In this document: positions 11,109-22,000 of the stretch, one piece after another
How positions within the stretch are numbered: position 1 is the first letter of the stretch
Layout: every line of letters begins with the position of its first letter
Assembly: GCF_003144245.1 (NCBI RefSeq)
Contig: NW_020289992.1
Span: 1-64,000, forward strand
Direction of reading: 5' to 3'
Length of the DNA stretch: 64,000 nucleotides
Source of the DNA: Jaminaea rosea
Taxonomy: Eukaryota; Basidiomycota; Exobasidiomycetes; Microstromatales
Made by a program: the position numbers and the translations under genes
The notes under the pieces: model-generated
Database searches by the model: none
Told to the model about the DNA's origin: nothing
Seen by the model: only the letters and a program-made list of their open reading frames with translations

Positions 11109-12582
11109 TCACAAGCTCATGCTGCGCTCCATCGTTGGCGGGCCAGCAGCAACTGACGCCTGCAGGTCAATCCTCCTCGCTGCTTGCGCCAAAATTGAGC
11201 CTCCGGGCTTGAAGAGCTCCACATCCTTGCAACCGCGGGAGAGAGCGACGAGGTTGAGGAGGAAAAAGACCATCCATTCCGGCGCAACGTCGTGTAGCCT
11301 CTTCTTGTCGCGTGACTGCGGCCCGATCGGCCTGGTAACATCGCGCGTGCGAAGAGCGTAGTAGGTCTCTTTGTACAAGGCTCGAGAAGGCTTGCCGTCC
11401 TTCTTGCGGATGCCTCCCGTCTCGTTGGCATACAAGATGATGTCGTATGGGAAGCCGTTGGGGTCTTGATGAGGGAGTTTGACCTCCGCACGCGGCCTAC
11501 ATTCTGCGATGAGCTGGAATGTGGCCCATTCCGCCCATGTGCACGCATCGCCTGGTACGTCGATGATGCTCCAACCCTCTCTCATGCTGTGGGTGAGCCT
11601 GCAACTGCTCCCATCCAGACGAAGACGTACGCCCATTCCAACCAGCAGACCATGGCATTCTGCGCCGACGTAGGGGAGCGGATCCTGCATCGTCTCCGAG
11701 GCTACGACTCCCAACGGCCGTAACAGGGCACTCCAGTCCTTCCCCACGTCCTCACCGACTGGGGCCCACTTGAAGCCATCTTGCGTGACCATGCTGGTGA
11801 GGAAAATGTCGTGCCGCTCCAGCATGTACGATACCTCCGCTGTGGCTGTCCTCGGCTTGGTAGGGAGAGTTTGCCAGGAGCTCAAATGGGAGAAGTGGAT
11901 CTTCGTGGGCCCGTCTAAGAAGGGGACGTTGAGCTTGACCCATGTAGGCGAGAGGGAGGAAGACAGCTGTACGTGAAAAATAGCCATTCCTGACCTCGCC
12001 GAGGAATCCACCTTGGACGACGCTGCGCCACAGTGCCTCTCTTTCTGCTGCTGGGTGAGGCCTAGCCCGACGGAAGACGGCCCCCTCGCTGGCGTCTACA
12101 TGGAAGAGTAGGTCCCCTGGTACTGGTAGCGCAGCCACGTAGTGGACCCTCTCGATCCGGCCCTTGTGTATCACGTTGAGGGGACCCTCCTTCGCCTCAC
12201 CGTCATCCTCACGTGCGGCCTCGTGGATCGTAGCCTCTTGAAGGGGCATCGTCAGGTCGAGCTGGCCGCTAAACAGCTCAGCGGCGTCATCGTTTGTCAA
12301 AGAGGGAGAGCCCTGAGGTGAGCTTTCAGGGCTGATTGTGGGAGAGAGGGAGCGTCTAGGCGGCGAAGAGGTGATGGAGGATGGAGGTGGGCTGCGGAGG
12401 TCGAATCGAGTCGATGGCTCGTATGAGTGACCTGTAACTGATTTCGATGAAGGAGCGGGCTGTGGAACAGTGATGGTGAATCGGCGTCGAGGGAGCAGGA
12501 CGCCAAACGAGGAGATTGTGACCCTCTCCGGGCTTGGGGTTGCGCCGGGAGACATGGCGTTCTGCGTGTCGGCGAAGAACAA
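11109..12582 (-). pseudogene. Unknown family F1, copy C (longest copy, one frame break)
   Basis: Best-preserved F1 copy. The N-terminal frame (from 12582, or from an internal Met at about 12549) has a disordered Pro/Ser region, then EGPLNVIHKGRIERVHYV, FRRARPHPAAEREALW and QGGFLGEV. The second frame continues the same domain with IFHVQLSSSLSP, KLNVPFLDGPTKIHFSH, EVSYMLERHDIFL, APVGEDVGKDWSAL, WSIIDVPGDACTW, ILYANETGG and a C-terminal hydrophobic MVFFLLNLVALSRG. The two frames overlap within the QGGF region and no GT-AG intron of reasonable size reconciles them, so the copy is broken or the assembly has an error there. Function unknown. No F2 partner is seen beside it. Confidence 0.55.
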
Positions 12583-13813
12583 GAGCGCAGATAAAGAGCA
12601 AGCGTAGTCTGCTGCTTAGGTGAAAAGTCAGAAGAGGAAGACGTCTTGCGCGATTCGAGCTAGGACGGACCGCTCGCCAAACAAGGATCCATCGTCAGGT
12701 ACAAGGACGGCCAGACGACTTGGCAGCAAACGCCGCCCTGCCTTCTCGTCGTCTGCTGAAAATCAGATCTTCGTTTTACGCTCGCCATGTTGTTCGCTCT
12801 TCCTCAGTCGTAGTCTTTCATCCAGAGTGCTCTAAGTAGTGAGCATGGGAATAGGATCATCGTGCTAAAGGAGCGAAGGAGAAGTGGAGTCGAGTCGGCT
12901 GCATGAATCTTTCCACGCCCAGATCCTCATCCATGGGCACGAGGGCACAGAGGCACACGGCCTCGTCCCCCATGCACGACGAAGCGGCGTGCAGCTGGGT
13001 GCAGATTGTCCGCTTTGCTGAATCTCGCGCTATCCTTTGTCTCCTGCTTTCTACCTCCTTCACTCTCCTCACCTTTCATCTCGAAGCAGATCTCGCAGTG
13101 ATACGCCGCATGGAGTCTGGCTGCCCCTGCCTCATCCTACAACGTTCTCAACGGCCATACTTCGCTCAGCAGAGAATGTATGACTCGCACAACGCAGTCG
13201 TCTGGATGGGGTGCGTTGCCGTGAGGGAGGGGGCCGACGCATATAATATGGGGCATCACAAACAGATGAGCATGCGGGACTCTCCAGCTTTTCTGCCCAC
13301 CCAAGCAACGGCGTCGTATTCTTCTTCACTCAGTCTTGCCCCTTCGCCAATCCACTATCTGCTCGCTCATTGCCTACCGGTCGCCCACCTCTCTCTGACA
13401 GCGATTCGCGTCGCACACCTAACTTGCTCATGCGAATTACATTGGACTCGCTGGGCATCTCTACGTCTCTTGCTCGTCTGAAGGCCTCCGCATCGTAATC
13501 ACTTAGCGCTATTCAGGTAGCATACACTCGCTCTCTTGCAATCATCTGGTCGTTGATCCCCCTCTCCATCCGCGTCCCCCTCTCCCTTTTCTTCGCAAAC
13601 CTCGTCCTTAGCCCCATCCTAATTAGGGCCTTCAACTATTATCAAGTGCGGCGATATGCGGCCGGGCGAAGGGAAAGGACGAGGATCAGGTGCAATTGGC
13701 GGGAGGGTACCTATTGGGTTGAGATGAAGGAGGAGACGATGATGTTCGAGAGCGAGTCGTGAGACGAGCCAATCCATGCCCTACCACTACTCCACGCCAC
13801 GTCGCGCCTAGCT
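12583..13813. other. Region without a convincing gene
   Basis: A plus-strand frame of 192 codons (12903-13481) is present but has erratic composition, no domain and no homologous neighbour, so it is not called. Short frames at 13553-13762 (MIPLSIRVPLSLFFANLVL, one hydrophobic helix) could be a small membrane peptide but lack support. Confidence 0.35.
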
Positions 13814-14581
13814 ATGCCAGCCACAACGTCGCATGACCCTCTGTGGGGTCGCCTGACCTACGCCACGTCCAATCACCTTTCGCGAGAGGATGCGCGTCTT
13901 CTCCCTCCCCTCTCGATCCGCTACGCCCCCCTGAATCCGCGGCGCAACACCAACAATTACCTGTATCGTCGCGCCGTCGCTGGACGTATCTGGTCCTTGC
14001 TCCGCCAGTCACACCCCCATCAGCGACAGCTGCCACGCATCGCCTTTCCGCAAACCTCCTGTTCAGGCGTCTCGTACGCGTACGGGTTCATCGATCTGGT
14101 CTTTCAGGACGAAGCTGCTCATCATGCCGCGTTGCATTCCCTACTCCGCTTCGAGGTGGATGTGGGTGGCAAAGTCAACTTTGAGCAGGTCATGTGGTGC
14201 GGTTCACTCCCGCGAGGCCTCTTCACGCTCGACTGTGTAGCAATGCAATGCGTCCTGCCCGTCGGCGCAGAGGCGAAGTTGAGGAGATTGGCAAGCGCCG
14301 TTGGAGTGTGCGCGGCCGTCACGCTGCTCGAGTGTAGATGCTGCACAGGCCGTCTTGCAAGCCCGACGTCCATTTTGCGTGCGTGGTTCAGGCCAGACGA
14401 GGGTGAGGGCGAGGGTGCGGAGTTGCTCAAGGGCCTGCCGCCCAACTTGGTGATCAATCGAGTGAACTACCCGCTCGTCCTCTCTGGCGTTCGAGGCATC
14501 GAGGCGCTCAGCCCTTGGATAGCTGCTACGAAGGGTGGGCAAGGCGGATGGAGGGGAGGGACGAAGCGCTGTCAAGTTTGA
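13814..14581 (+). CDS. Hypothetical protein, 255 aa
   Basis: Not recognised. A single exon with globular composition in its middle: YAYGFIDLVFQDEAAHHAAL, SLLRFEVDVGGKVNFEQV, MWCGSLPRGLFTLDCVAM, then a Cys-rich short stretch (LLECRCCTG). The DLVFQDEAAHHAALHSLL pattern looks like the strand-helix of a small alpha/beta RNA-recognition-like fold; this is only an impression. No signal peptide or membrane segment. The start at 13814 is the first Met of the frame. The tail after about residue 235 is Gly-rich and may be read-through of the true end. Confidence 0.45.
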   Translation: MPATTSHDPLWGRLTYATSNHLSREDARLLPPLSIRYAPLNPRRNTNNYLYRRAVAGRIWSLLRQSHPHQRQLPRIAFPQTSCSGVSYAYGFIDLVFQDEAAHHAALHSLLRFEVDVGGKVNFEQVMWCGSLPRGLFTLDCVAMQCVLPVGAEAKLRRLASAVGVCAAVTLLECRCCTGRLASPTSILRAWFRPDEGEGEGAELLKGLPPNLVINRVNYPLVLSGVRGIEALSPWIAATKGGQGGWRGGTKRCQV

Positions 14582-14920
14582 ATGTTGTATGGAGAGCGAG
14601 CAAAGGAAGTCGACTTCGCCAAAATCAAAAAAAGGCGGGACGGACAAATCGTCGACGCTCAGCTCGCTCGCAGCGGTGTTTGAATCAAGGCACATGCAGG
14701 AGCAGAGGACGTGGGCGGGGGGAGGGACGAGCGAGATGCGGCTACTCCGCTCGGTTGGGTGCGGAGCCCCACGTTTGGAGGGTCGGAGAATAGCTGGGCG
14801 CCATGCTGCAGTTCAATCAAGACGTGCGTGATCGATTTGTGATAGATCAGTCATAGTCTGCTGCCCGCGTGCCCAGCTACCCTTCAATGTGCAATTTTTT
14901 TGAAAACGTCTTTGTGGCGG

Positions 14921-14927
14921 TATAAAG
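14921..14927 (+). promoter_or_regulatory. TATA box of the FAD oxidase gene
   Basis: TATAAAG lies 56-62 bp before the ATG at 14983, in a GC-rich context. Canonical TATA boxes are otherwise rare in this window. In fungi they mark strongly inducible genes, which fits a secreted oxidase. Confidence 0.6.
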
Positions 14928-14982
14928 AGGCAGGCCCGCCCACCATGTCCTGCCACCCCTGCAACATCTCATCACGCCCACG

Positions 14983-16972
14983 ATGCTCTCCCTCCTCGCC
15001 CTCGCCCCCCTGTACCTCGCACTTACCCCGCTCGCCGCCCTCTGCGCCACCCTCACCCCGCGCGATGCAACCTATTGCGCCAAAGGCTCACCCTGCTTCC
15101 CCTCCGCAGCCGACCTCGCCGCCTTCAACACCTCCATCTCCGGTCGACTCTATTCTGCCCGCCCAATCTCCTCCGTCTGCTATGCCAAAGACCCCTCCTT
15201 CAATCCCGTAGCGTGCGGCGAGCTTCAGGCAAACAACGGCAACGATCAGTGGCGCTCTGATCATTTCGGCGCCTTTGAACAGACACAGTGGGAAGACTGT
15301 AACAGCCAAGACCAATGTGGGAATGATGCGGCGTCCTTCGCCGCGGGACAGTGCGGGCAGGTACGTACGCGGCGCGGCGTGACTAGAATCCTGTGCGGCA
15401 CGCTGACCTCCTCGCGCCTCTCGCCGCACAGGGCCGTATCCCAGACTACTTCGTCGATGCTCGCTCTCCTGCAGACATTCAGGCATGGGCTCGCTTCGTC
15501 TACCAGCACAACCTGCGCCCCACGATCAAGAATACGGGACACGACTACAAGGGTCGGTCTGCTGGGGATTCAGGCTTCGGGCTGTGGACGCACAACATCA
15601 AGGGGGCTACTCATGACACGGCCTTTGTGCCGAAAGGGTGCAAGGAAAAGTACGACGCAATTACCCTCCTCGCGGGCACGCAATGGCGGCAAGGGTATGA
15701 GTTTGCGGAGAGCGTTGGCCGCACGCTTGTTGGCGGGGATAATCCGCAGGTGGGAGCGGTAGGCGGGTGGCTGCTGGGTGGGGGACACTCTTTCCTCTCG
15801 ACAGCGCATGGACTCGGAGTCGATCGCGTCGTGAGCATCGATTTGGTGAAGCCGACGGGCGAGCTCGAGACGATCACGGCCTGCTCAAACCCGGAGCTGT
15901 TCCGCTCTTTGCGCGGCGGTGGTGGTGGTACATTCGGCGTCGTGGCATCGGCGACTTACCAGAGTGAGTAACGGAGAGTGACCACGCTCCGCGCGCCGCG
16001 ACGCCTACCGAAGCTAACTCTCGCTGGCTCTCACCCAACCCTCGCCGCCCCTCGTCCGCAGCGCTGCCCCGCATGCCCATCCACGCCCTCATTGCCCCCT
16101 CCCTCTCCCTCGGCGTCGGAAACCGCAAAAACAACGCAGTCCTCGCCGCTCTCGCCCGTATCACGCCAGACCTCAACGCCAACGGCATCGGCGGTGTCTG
16201 CTTCATCTCATCCAATGCATCCTTCACGCTCCTCGCCATGCCTTCCGACGTAGGCGACATGGCCAAGCTCAAGCGCCTCACCAAGCCGTACGCCGACTCA
16301 CTCGTCTCGCTCGGCCTCTTGCATGGCGGGAACCTCCTCAACGGTAACGCGGGCGCGGCCCTGTACCAGACGTACTCGTCCTTCTACGACTTCTTTAGTA
16401 CGACCTTTGGCACGTTCAATGAGCAAGTCGGCGCACCCATCCAAATCAGCTCGCGACTCATCCCCACCAAGTACTTCAAGTCCAACCCGCAAGGAGCAGC
16501 GGATGCAGTCCAGGCATCCCTCGACCACATCGCTTCGAGCATGAATGCCGGCGTGCAGATCCTAATGGGCCCGCCCGGCCCTCTCGCTGGCGGATTCAAG
16601 GGCGTCACGTCCGTCAATCCCGTCTGGTACGAGAGTGCGTGGCACGTCATCCCCTCTGCGACGTGGGCGCCCAATGCACCCGCGTCCGTGCAGCAGGCTA
16701 CGACGCAGGCCGTGTGGGAGAGTGGGAACATGCTCCGCGCCTTTGCGCCTGATGGCGGGGCGTACCAGAATGAGGTGAGCCCCTACGAGACTGGGTACAA
16801 GCAGAGTCTGTGGGGGAGCGAGGCGAATTATCAGCGACTTGTCAAGGCAAAGAGGCAGGTGGACCCCAAGGGGCTTTGGGAGGTGTGGAACGGCGTGGGG
16901 TCCAGCGGCATCGATTCTGGGAGGTACTCGAGGTGCTACAAGCAGAACGCTCCGCGCGGGTATAGCCCATGA
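14983..16972 (+). CDS. Secreted FAD-linked oxidase (berberine-bridge/VAO family)
   Basis: Three exons (14983-15360, 15432-15963, 16062-16972; introns of 71 and 98 nt, GTACGT and GTGAGT donors) give 606 residues. The N-terminus is a clear signal peptide (LLALAPLYLALTPLAALCA). The PCMH FAD-binding domain follows, with RPTIKNTGHDYKGRSAG; the His near residue 163 is the expected covalent flavin attachment site. GAVGGWLLGGGHS and GGGGTFGVV are flavin-contact loops. The C-terminus shows the BBE block: NEVSPYETGYKQSLWG, YQRLVKAKRQVDPKGLW, then GVGSSG. Such enzymes oxidise sugars, alcohols or alkaloid-like substrates outside the cell with release of peroxide; the substrate here is unknown. Length is typical of fungal members. 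It sits alone, with no secondary-metabolite cluster beside it. Confidence 0.93.
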
Positions 16973-17307
16973 GGCGGCGACGTGGTGTTGGTGAGGATGA
17001 TGCGTTGTTTCGACTGGAATATGATTCACGTCACACGGCAGGAGAGTCTCGAGAGAGAAAGGCTAGCGTGTTTTTGTAGACACGCCTGCTCCGCACCGCC
17101 CCGCTGCACGCCTGCACCGCCGCAAAGCCGCACCGCATCTCAATTCGCACGATCTACGATCTCGCTCCCATCGCCCCGCCCGCCGGATAAAGTCAGACCA
17201 GACCAGCGGCCGCGGCAGCGGCATGGCTCATTCACCCCCTCCCCCCAACCCTGTCGCACCTCGATCTCGACGTCCGCACCACACCAATCATCTCACCTCA
17301 CACACAA

Positions 17308-17649
17308 ATGGTCGGACTCGACATCGTAGGTCTCGGCCGCCTCACAATGACGAAGCGGGAGCTCAAGAGGATGAACGAGGAGCGATGGGCGCGAGAAAAG
17401 GAGCAGCGTGACGCAAAGTGGGCCGAGGAGCTGGCACTCCGTCGAGCGCGAGGACAGGCCGTGACGCAGTCGCCGCCGCCGCCGCAGTCGCAGGCGTCGA
17501 CATCGAAGAAGGGAAAGGTGAGATGAAGCGATCGCAGCAGCGTGGCAGAACAATGTTAGCTGAACCCGTTGCAATCGCAGCCCGGCCAGGAAGCAGCACC
17601 GGTGCGACCTCTCCAGCGGATCGATACGGATCGGACATTGGTCGACTAG
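17308..17649 (+). CDS. Small charged protein, tandem copy 1 (92 aa)
   Basis: Two exons (17308-17517, 17581-17649) around a 63-nt intron with GTGAGA donor and CAG acceptor. Its paralogue at 18697 has the same structure. Both proteins begin with a Gly-Leu-Asp / Gly-Leu-Gly-Arg-Leu segment, then TKRELK, MNEERWA and EK(E/Q)-x-RDAK, a highly charged helix. Both end, after the intron, with QR-hydrophobic-DT-acidic-RTLV plus one residue. Conservation of both exon ends validates the splice model. Copy 1 has a longer Gln/Pro/Ser linker (VTQSPPPPQSQASTSKK). No signal peptide or membrane helix. Function unknown; a small helical adaptor is one possibility. Confidence 0.75.
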
Positions 17650-17754
17650 CTTCGCGCGTAGCCAATCAAATGATGATCTTTACTACAAAGCCAGCGAGTG
17701 CGACGTGCTCACCACGAGGATGTTCAGAGGAGAACAACGGCAATGCTCCCCAGA

Positions 17755-18330
17755 GCGAGGCACTTTCGAGGGCTTTGCCGAGTCGGGAAGGGGGGACGCT
17801 CATGAGAATACAACGGGAAATACTTTCCAGAGTAGAAAGGCGCGACCCTTGGCAGAGTAGAAAGAGGCACTCCCCTGAGTGGAAGGCGAGACGAGACACT
17901 TTCCTGAGTAGAGAAAAGCGCTTTACTGAGTCGAGAAGCGAGGCGGGCGAGACACTTTCCAGAGTAGCAAGAGGCACGCTTTCCAGAGTAGAACGTGAGA
18001 CGCTTTCCTGACTCGAAAATGGAGGTGCTTTCCAGGGTAGAAAGTGAGGGGCTTTCCGCAATAGAAAGCGAGACGCTTTCCAGAGAAGAACGTGAGACGC
18101 TTCCCTCACTCAGAGATGGAGGCACTTTCCTGAGTAGAAAGCGAGACGCTTTTCGGAGGACGGAGCGAGTCGCTTTCCAGAGTAGAGAGGGACGCGCTGT
18201 GCTGAGTCGAAGAAGGAGATACTTTCCTGACTAGAAAGAAGGCGCGGCGCTTGCCTGACCAGGGCGCAGTCGCGACACTTTCTTGACCAGCAAGAAAGCG
18301 CGAACGCTTTCCATGGTAGAAAGAAGGAGA
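17755..18330. repeat. Minisatellite, about 24-bp unit, roughly 20 degenerate copies
   Basis: Tandem units resembling CTTTCCAGAGTAGAAAG followed by a 7-base GA-rich spacer (often CGAGACG) repeat about every 24 bp from 17823 to 18330. More decayed units run back to about 17755. Because 24 is divisible by three, both strands stay open for long stretches and encode an eight-residue repeat (for example TLESVSxS on the minus strand). No start, splice or domain evidence makes these frames genes. The array lies between the two small paralogues. Confidence 0.85.
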
Positions 18331-18696
18331 TTCTCGGCAGCGCTTGGAGGGGAGGAAAAGAGGGAGATGTAAGGCGATGCCAGCACGCAGCGCTTCCCGT
18401 CCTCTTCTATCAAGATAGAATGCGATGAGACGACTAAGGTGAATCGATTGGTAGAAGAGCGAAGGCAACGTCCAAGTGAGCGCGCACCTCGTCTCCGCCT
18501 CTCTGCCTCTCCGCCCGGCCCCACGCCCGTCCCCCCGCCCCGCTGCACGCCTGCGTCAGTCCAGATGCAGCCCGATTCGACCGGCCTCAAGTTGAACCGG
18601 AGACCGGGCGGGCTCGGCATCTTGACTCTCTACCACACACTCCATCTCACGCCACGCCGCGCCACGCCATCTCACCCCGCACACACGCCGCACGCA

Positions 18697-18943
18697 ATGC
18701 TCGGACTCGACCTGCTAGGCCTTGGCCGTCTCCAACTCACAAAGCGCGAGCTCAAGAAGATGAACGAGGAGCGTTGGGCGAAGGAAAAGGAGGAGCGCGA
18801 TGCCAAGAGGGCAGAGGAGCGCGGCGCGACGCAGAAGGTGAGGCGAGAGCGAGGAGAGGGCGATAGACCGTTGGCTGACCTTTCGCTGCGCTCTTCCTCA
18901 GGCACCGCAGCGAGTGGACACGGAACGCACGCTGGTCAACTAG
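18697..18943 (+). CDS. Small charged protein, tandem copy 2 (60 aa)
   Basis: Exons 18697-18837 and 18902-18943 flank a 64-nt intron (GTGAGG donor, TCCTCAG acceptor). The N-terminus differs from copy 1 by conservative changes only (for example LTKRELKKMNEERWAKEK). The Pro/Gln linker of copy 1 is missing, so exon 1 ends soon after the charged helix. The C-terminal peptide ends RTLVN. About 160 bp upstream of this ATG, and about 200 bp upstream of copy 1, both genes carry the same stretch, CCGCCCCGCTGCACGCCTGC, so the duplication included promoter DNA. Function unknown. Confidence 0.75.
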
Positions 18944-19078
18944 CGGGGTGTGGCTTCTACGTGCGATTATGGCAATCGAAATGATAATGAAACGCGGCGA
19001 GGGCCGTCGATGCTGCGTTACCCCCCGCTCTGCTCGCTCTAACCCCCCGCTGCTCGCTCTGCTCGCCCCACGCCGCGC

Positions 19079-22000
19079 TCACGCCCCGCCGCGACATTGC
19101 TCCACGAACCTCGCGAACGCCGCTTTCCACTTCTTGCCCTGCTCCAACGCAACGAGATCCCGCACAAAGTCCTGGGCGAGGGCGTCTGGGCACCCGATGC
19201 GGGGCAGATATACGCGCGTCAACCACCCACCCAGCTCCTCCGCCCCTCGCTTCGCCAGCACCCCCTTGAGCAGCTGCGAAATCTCGGTCACGACCATCTG
19301 TGACTGCGCGTCGGCGAGATCAAACGACGGCGAGGCAGGTACCGTGAACGCTAATGGCACGAGCGTGTCGTAGATCCACGTCGTAAAGTCGGGAGGAGGA
19401 GCCGCCGCCCCATTCCCCTCGCCGCCACCCCACACGCTCACCAGCCGGTGCAGGATGCCAAACGACGCGCGCTGACACGGCGGGTCGCCATTCTCGGCGT
19501 AATACACGATGCTGGCGAGCACCGCTTCGAGCTGCGCCTTGTTGCGCTCGCTCGTCAACACCCCGTCCATACCCGCGCTGCCCACCAACGAGCTCAAGAA
19601 GGAAATGTACCCGCGTTGCAGCTCCGCTCGCGCGACGGCATCGTCCGTCCCGCCGACCTCTTGGTTGAGGAAATGCCACACCCGCTCCACCAGTACGAGG
19701 AAGAGCTCGTCGATGACCCCGGCAACGGACGTGCGGTACTTGGCGACGATGAGGCCGAGGAACGAGAGAAAGTCGACCAACTCGGGCGAGGAGAGGTGGG
19801 GGAGTAGCGAGCGGATGAGCGCCGGGATGAACGGCAGCACCGTCGCGCCCGTGGTGGCCACGATGCGCGCAAAGGCCCCACGCGCGGCGTCGCGTATGAT
19901 GGAGAAGCGTGTGAGAGAGGAGAGGGCGACGAGAATCTGCTCCGTGACGTGGGTGAAGACGGCGAGTGGCGGGGACGACGACGACGCCGACGCCGAGTCA
20001 GGCGAATTGTCCGGGAACCCCTTAGCTACGTTGCTGAGGGCAAGGATGAGGTCGTGGACTTGGAGCACCTCGCGCAGCGCGCCCTCGTTCCCCGCATACG
20101 CTCCCACTGCTTGATGTAATTGCGCCACGAGCGGGTCGCACACCGCCGTGAGAAGCGCCGCTTGCTGCTCGCCCGTGCCCGCGCGTGCGATGAGCGTCCC
20201 ACAGGCCTCGAATAGGTGAAGCTGTGAGTCCGAGTCGCGCGACGACTGAGTGGCGGCCACGAGCGGGTCCTCGTCTTGCCCCGCCGCGGGAAGCGTTGCG
20301 TTGACGTTGAGCGCGGCCTTGAGCGCCTCCAAGACACGCTCGACGTATTGCGCCGGGAGCAGCGAGCCCGTCTCTTTGACGAAGCGAGAAAAGATGTACC
20401 ACGCGCGGAGGCGAACGCTAGCCTTGGGGTTGTAGACGCCGCGCTCGTCGAGGAATGCGAATAGCGCCCCAGCGAGGTGGTCCGGTCGAGCAAAGAAAAA
20501 GGTGGCGTAGCGGTTGAGGCATTCAAAGAATTGCAGCTGGACGGCCGGATGCGGGAACGACGAGACCGATGAGGCGACGAGTGTTTCGATGAGGGAGCCG
20601 AGCGGGTTGAGAGGGAGCGTTGGGTAGACGGAGGGGGACATCCTGCGCGAGCGTGAGCGGTCGGCGCGAGTGGGGGACGAGAAGAGTCAGCGCGAGCGGG
20701 GGACGAGAAGCTCTGTTGGTGCGGGTCTCGCACACGGCACTTACTTGTTTCTCGCACGCGCCGCATCCCCCGGCAGCGTCACAAACGTATTGGCGTTGAC
20801 GCCCACCTTTGGTACCCCCGGCGTCGACACCAGAACCTCGACGTAAAAGTACGCAGCGTACACCGCAACCTCGGCCCGTTGCCACGACACCCCACCCCCC
20901 GGTAGCGCCCCGAGCGTGCCTACGATGAGCGACTGCACCCTCTCTGCGAATATCGCCTCATCGATCGCGGCCACCGCCGCCAGGATGACCTGCAGGCTCT
21001 TGCGCAGCGCGATAAAGTGTGCGGTCTCGTCGTCGTCGTCGTCCTCATCGCAGTCCACGCCCTCCGCGCCGTCATCCCACTGCATCTTGCGCAAGACCAC
21101 GTCCACCAGCGAGGCGAGCGCGCCGAGGTAAGGCTCGGGGAGGGCGCCAGCTTTCCTGCGCCGCTTGAGGTAGCTCAGCACCGCACTCGTGCCGCTCAGC
21201 GTGCCTTCGGTCACCTCGTCGTACTCGTCGCCAAAGAATGCGAGCACGAGTGGCAGGTGCGCGACCAACATCTCGTCCGCAGCGCGCGTCGTCTCCGCGT
21301 CCACGGCCGTGTCCTCGAACACCTTGGCTAGCTCGAGCGTGACGCCATTTGCCAGCTTGGCCAGTGACTCCCGCAGCTCTACGCCCTCATCCCCCGCGCC
21401 ATCCCCGTGCCGCACAACCCGCGTCTGCGCCTCGAGCGTGGCCACGACCCGCGTCAAATCGAGGACCCGCAGTAAATCCACCTTCCCCGCGCCCTTCATC
21501 CCCTTGCCAATCACCTCGCACAGCGCCTCGGCCGCCGCCCTACGCAGCGTCACCACGCTATGCTGCAGGAGCGCAAAGAAGAGCTCCACGCTGCGCGGCG
21601 TCACCATGAGCGAAATGTCGATCCAGCTCACGTAGTCGCCCACAACGCTAATGGCCATCTCCGCCACGCCGACCCAAACACTCTGCTGTCCCTCCGCCTT
21701 GATGCGCTGTACGCTCTCCTCGACGACGCCCCACACCGCCTCTGCCACTCCAACCGCATGGCTTGCCCGTATCGAGTCGCGGATCATCGAGTCGCGCTGT
21801 AGCCTCTCCTTGGAGCGCACCGCACGCAGCGTCACGTCTGAGCCGAGGGTGATGCTCAAGTCGTGCAGGACGCGCAGCACCAGGTCCGTAGGCGTCGGGT
21901 TGAGGGGCGGCGGAGAGGACGAGGAAGACGAAGCTTGCGGGTGAGAACGAAAGAGGGAGACTAGGCGCGGGAGGAGCGTGGCGGGCTGCGTAAAGGTGTA

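Noticed and set aside
11960-12010. A very short GT-AG intron (28 nt) explaining the frame change in F1 copy C
   Set aside because: It would delete residues conserved in copies A and B, and other introns here are about 45-100 nt.
3513-12582. F1/F2 cluster as a retroelement or other mobile element
   Set aside because: No reverse transcriptase, integrase, transposase, terminal repeats or target duplications seen; treated as host genes of unknown family.
12903-13481. 192-codon plus-strand frame
   Set aside because: Irregular composition with no domain or paralogue; reads like non-coding DNA.
17418-18234. Repeat proteins with an eight-residue period over the minisatellite
   Set aside because: Open frames are expected from a 24-bp repeat on both strands; no start or conserved flank supports translation, and the first overlaps the micro-gene exon in another frame.
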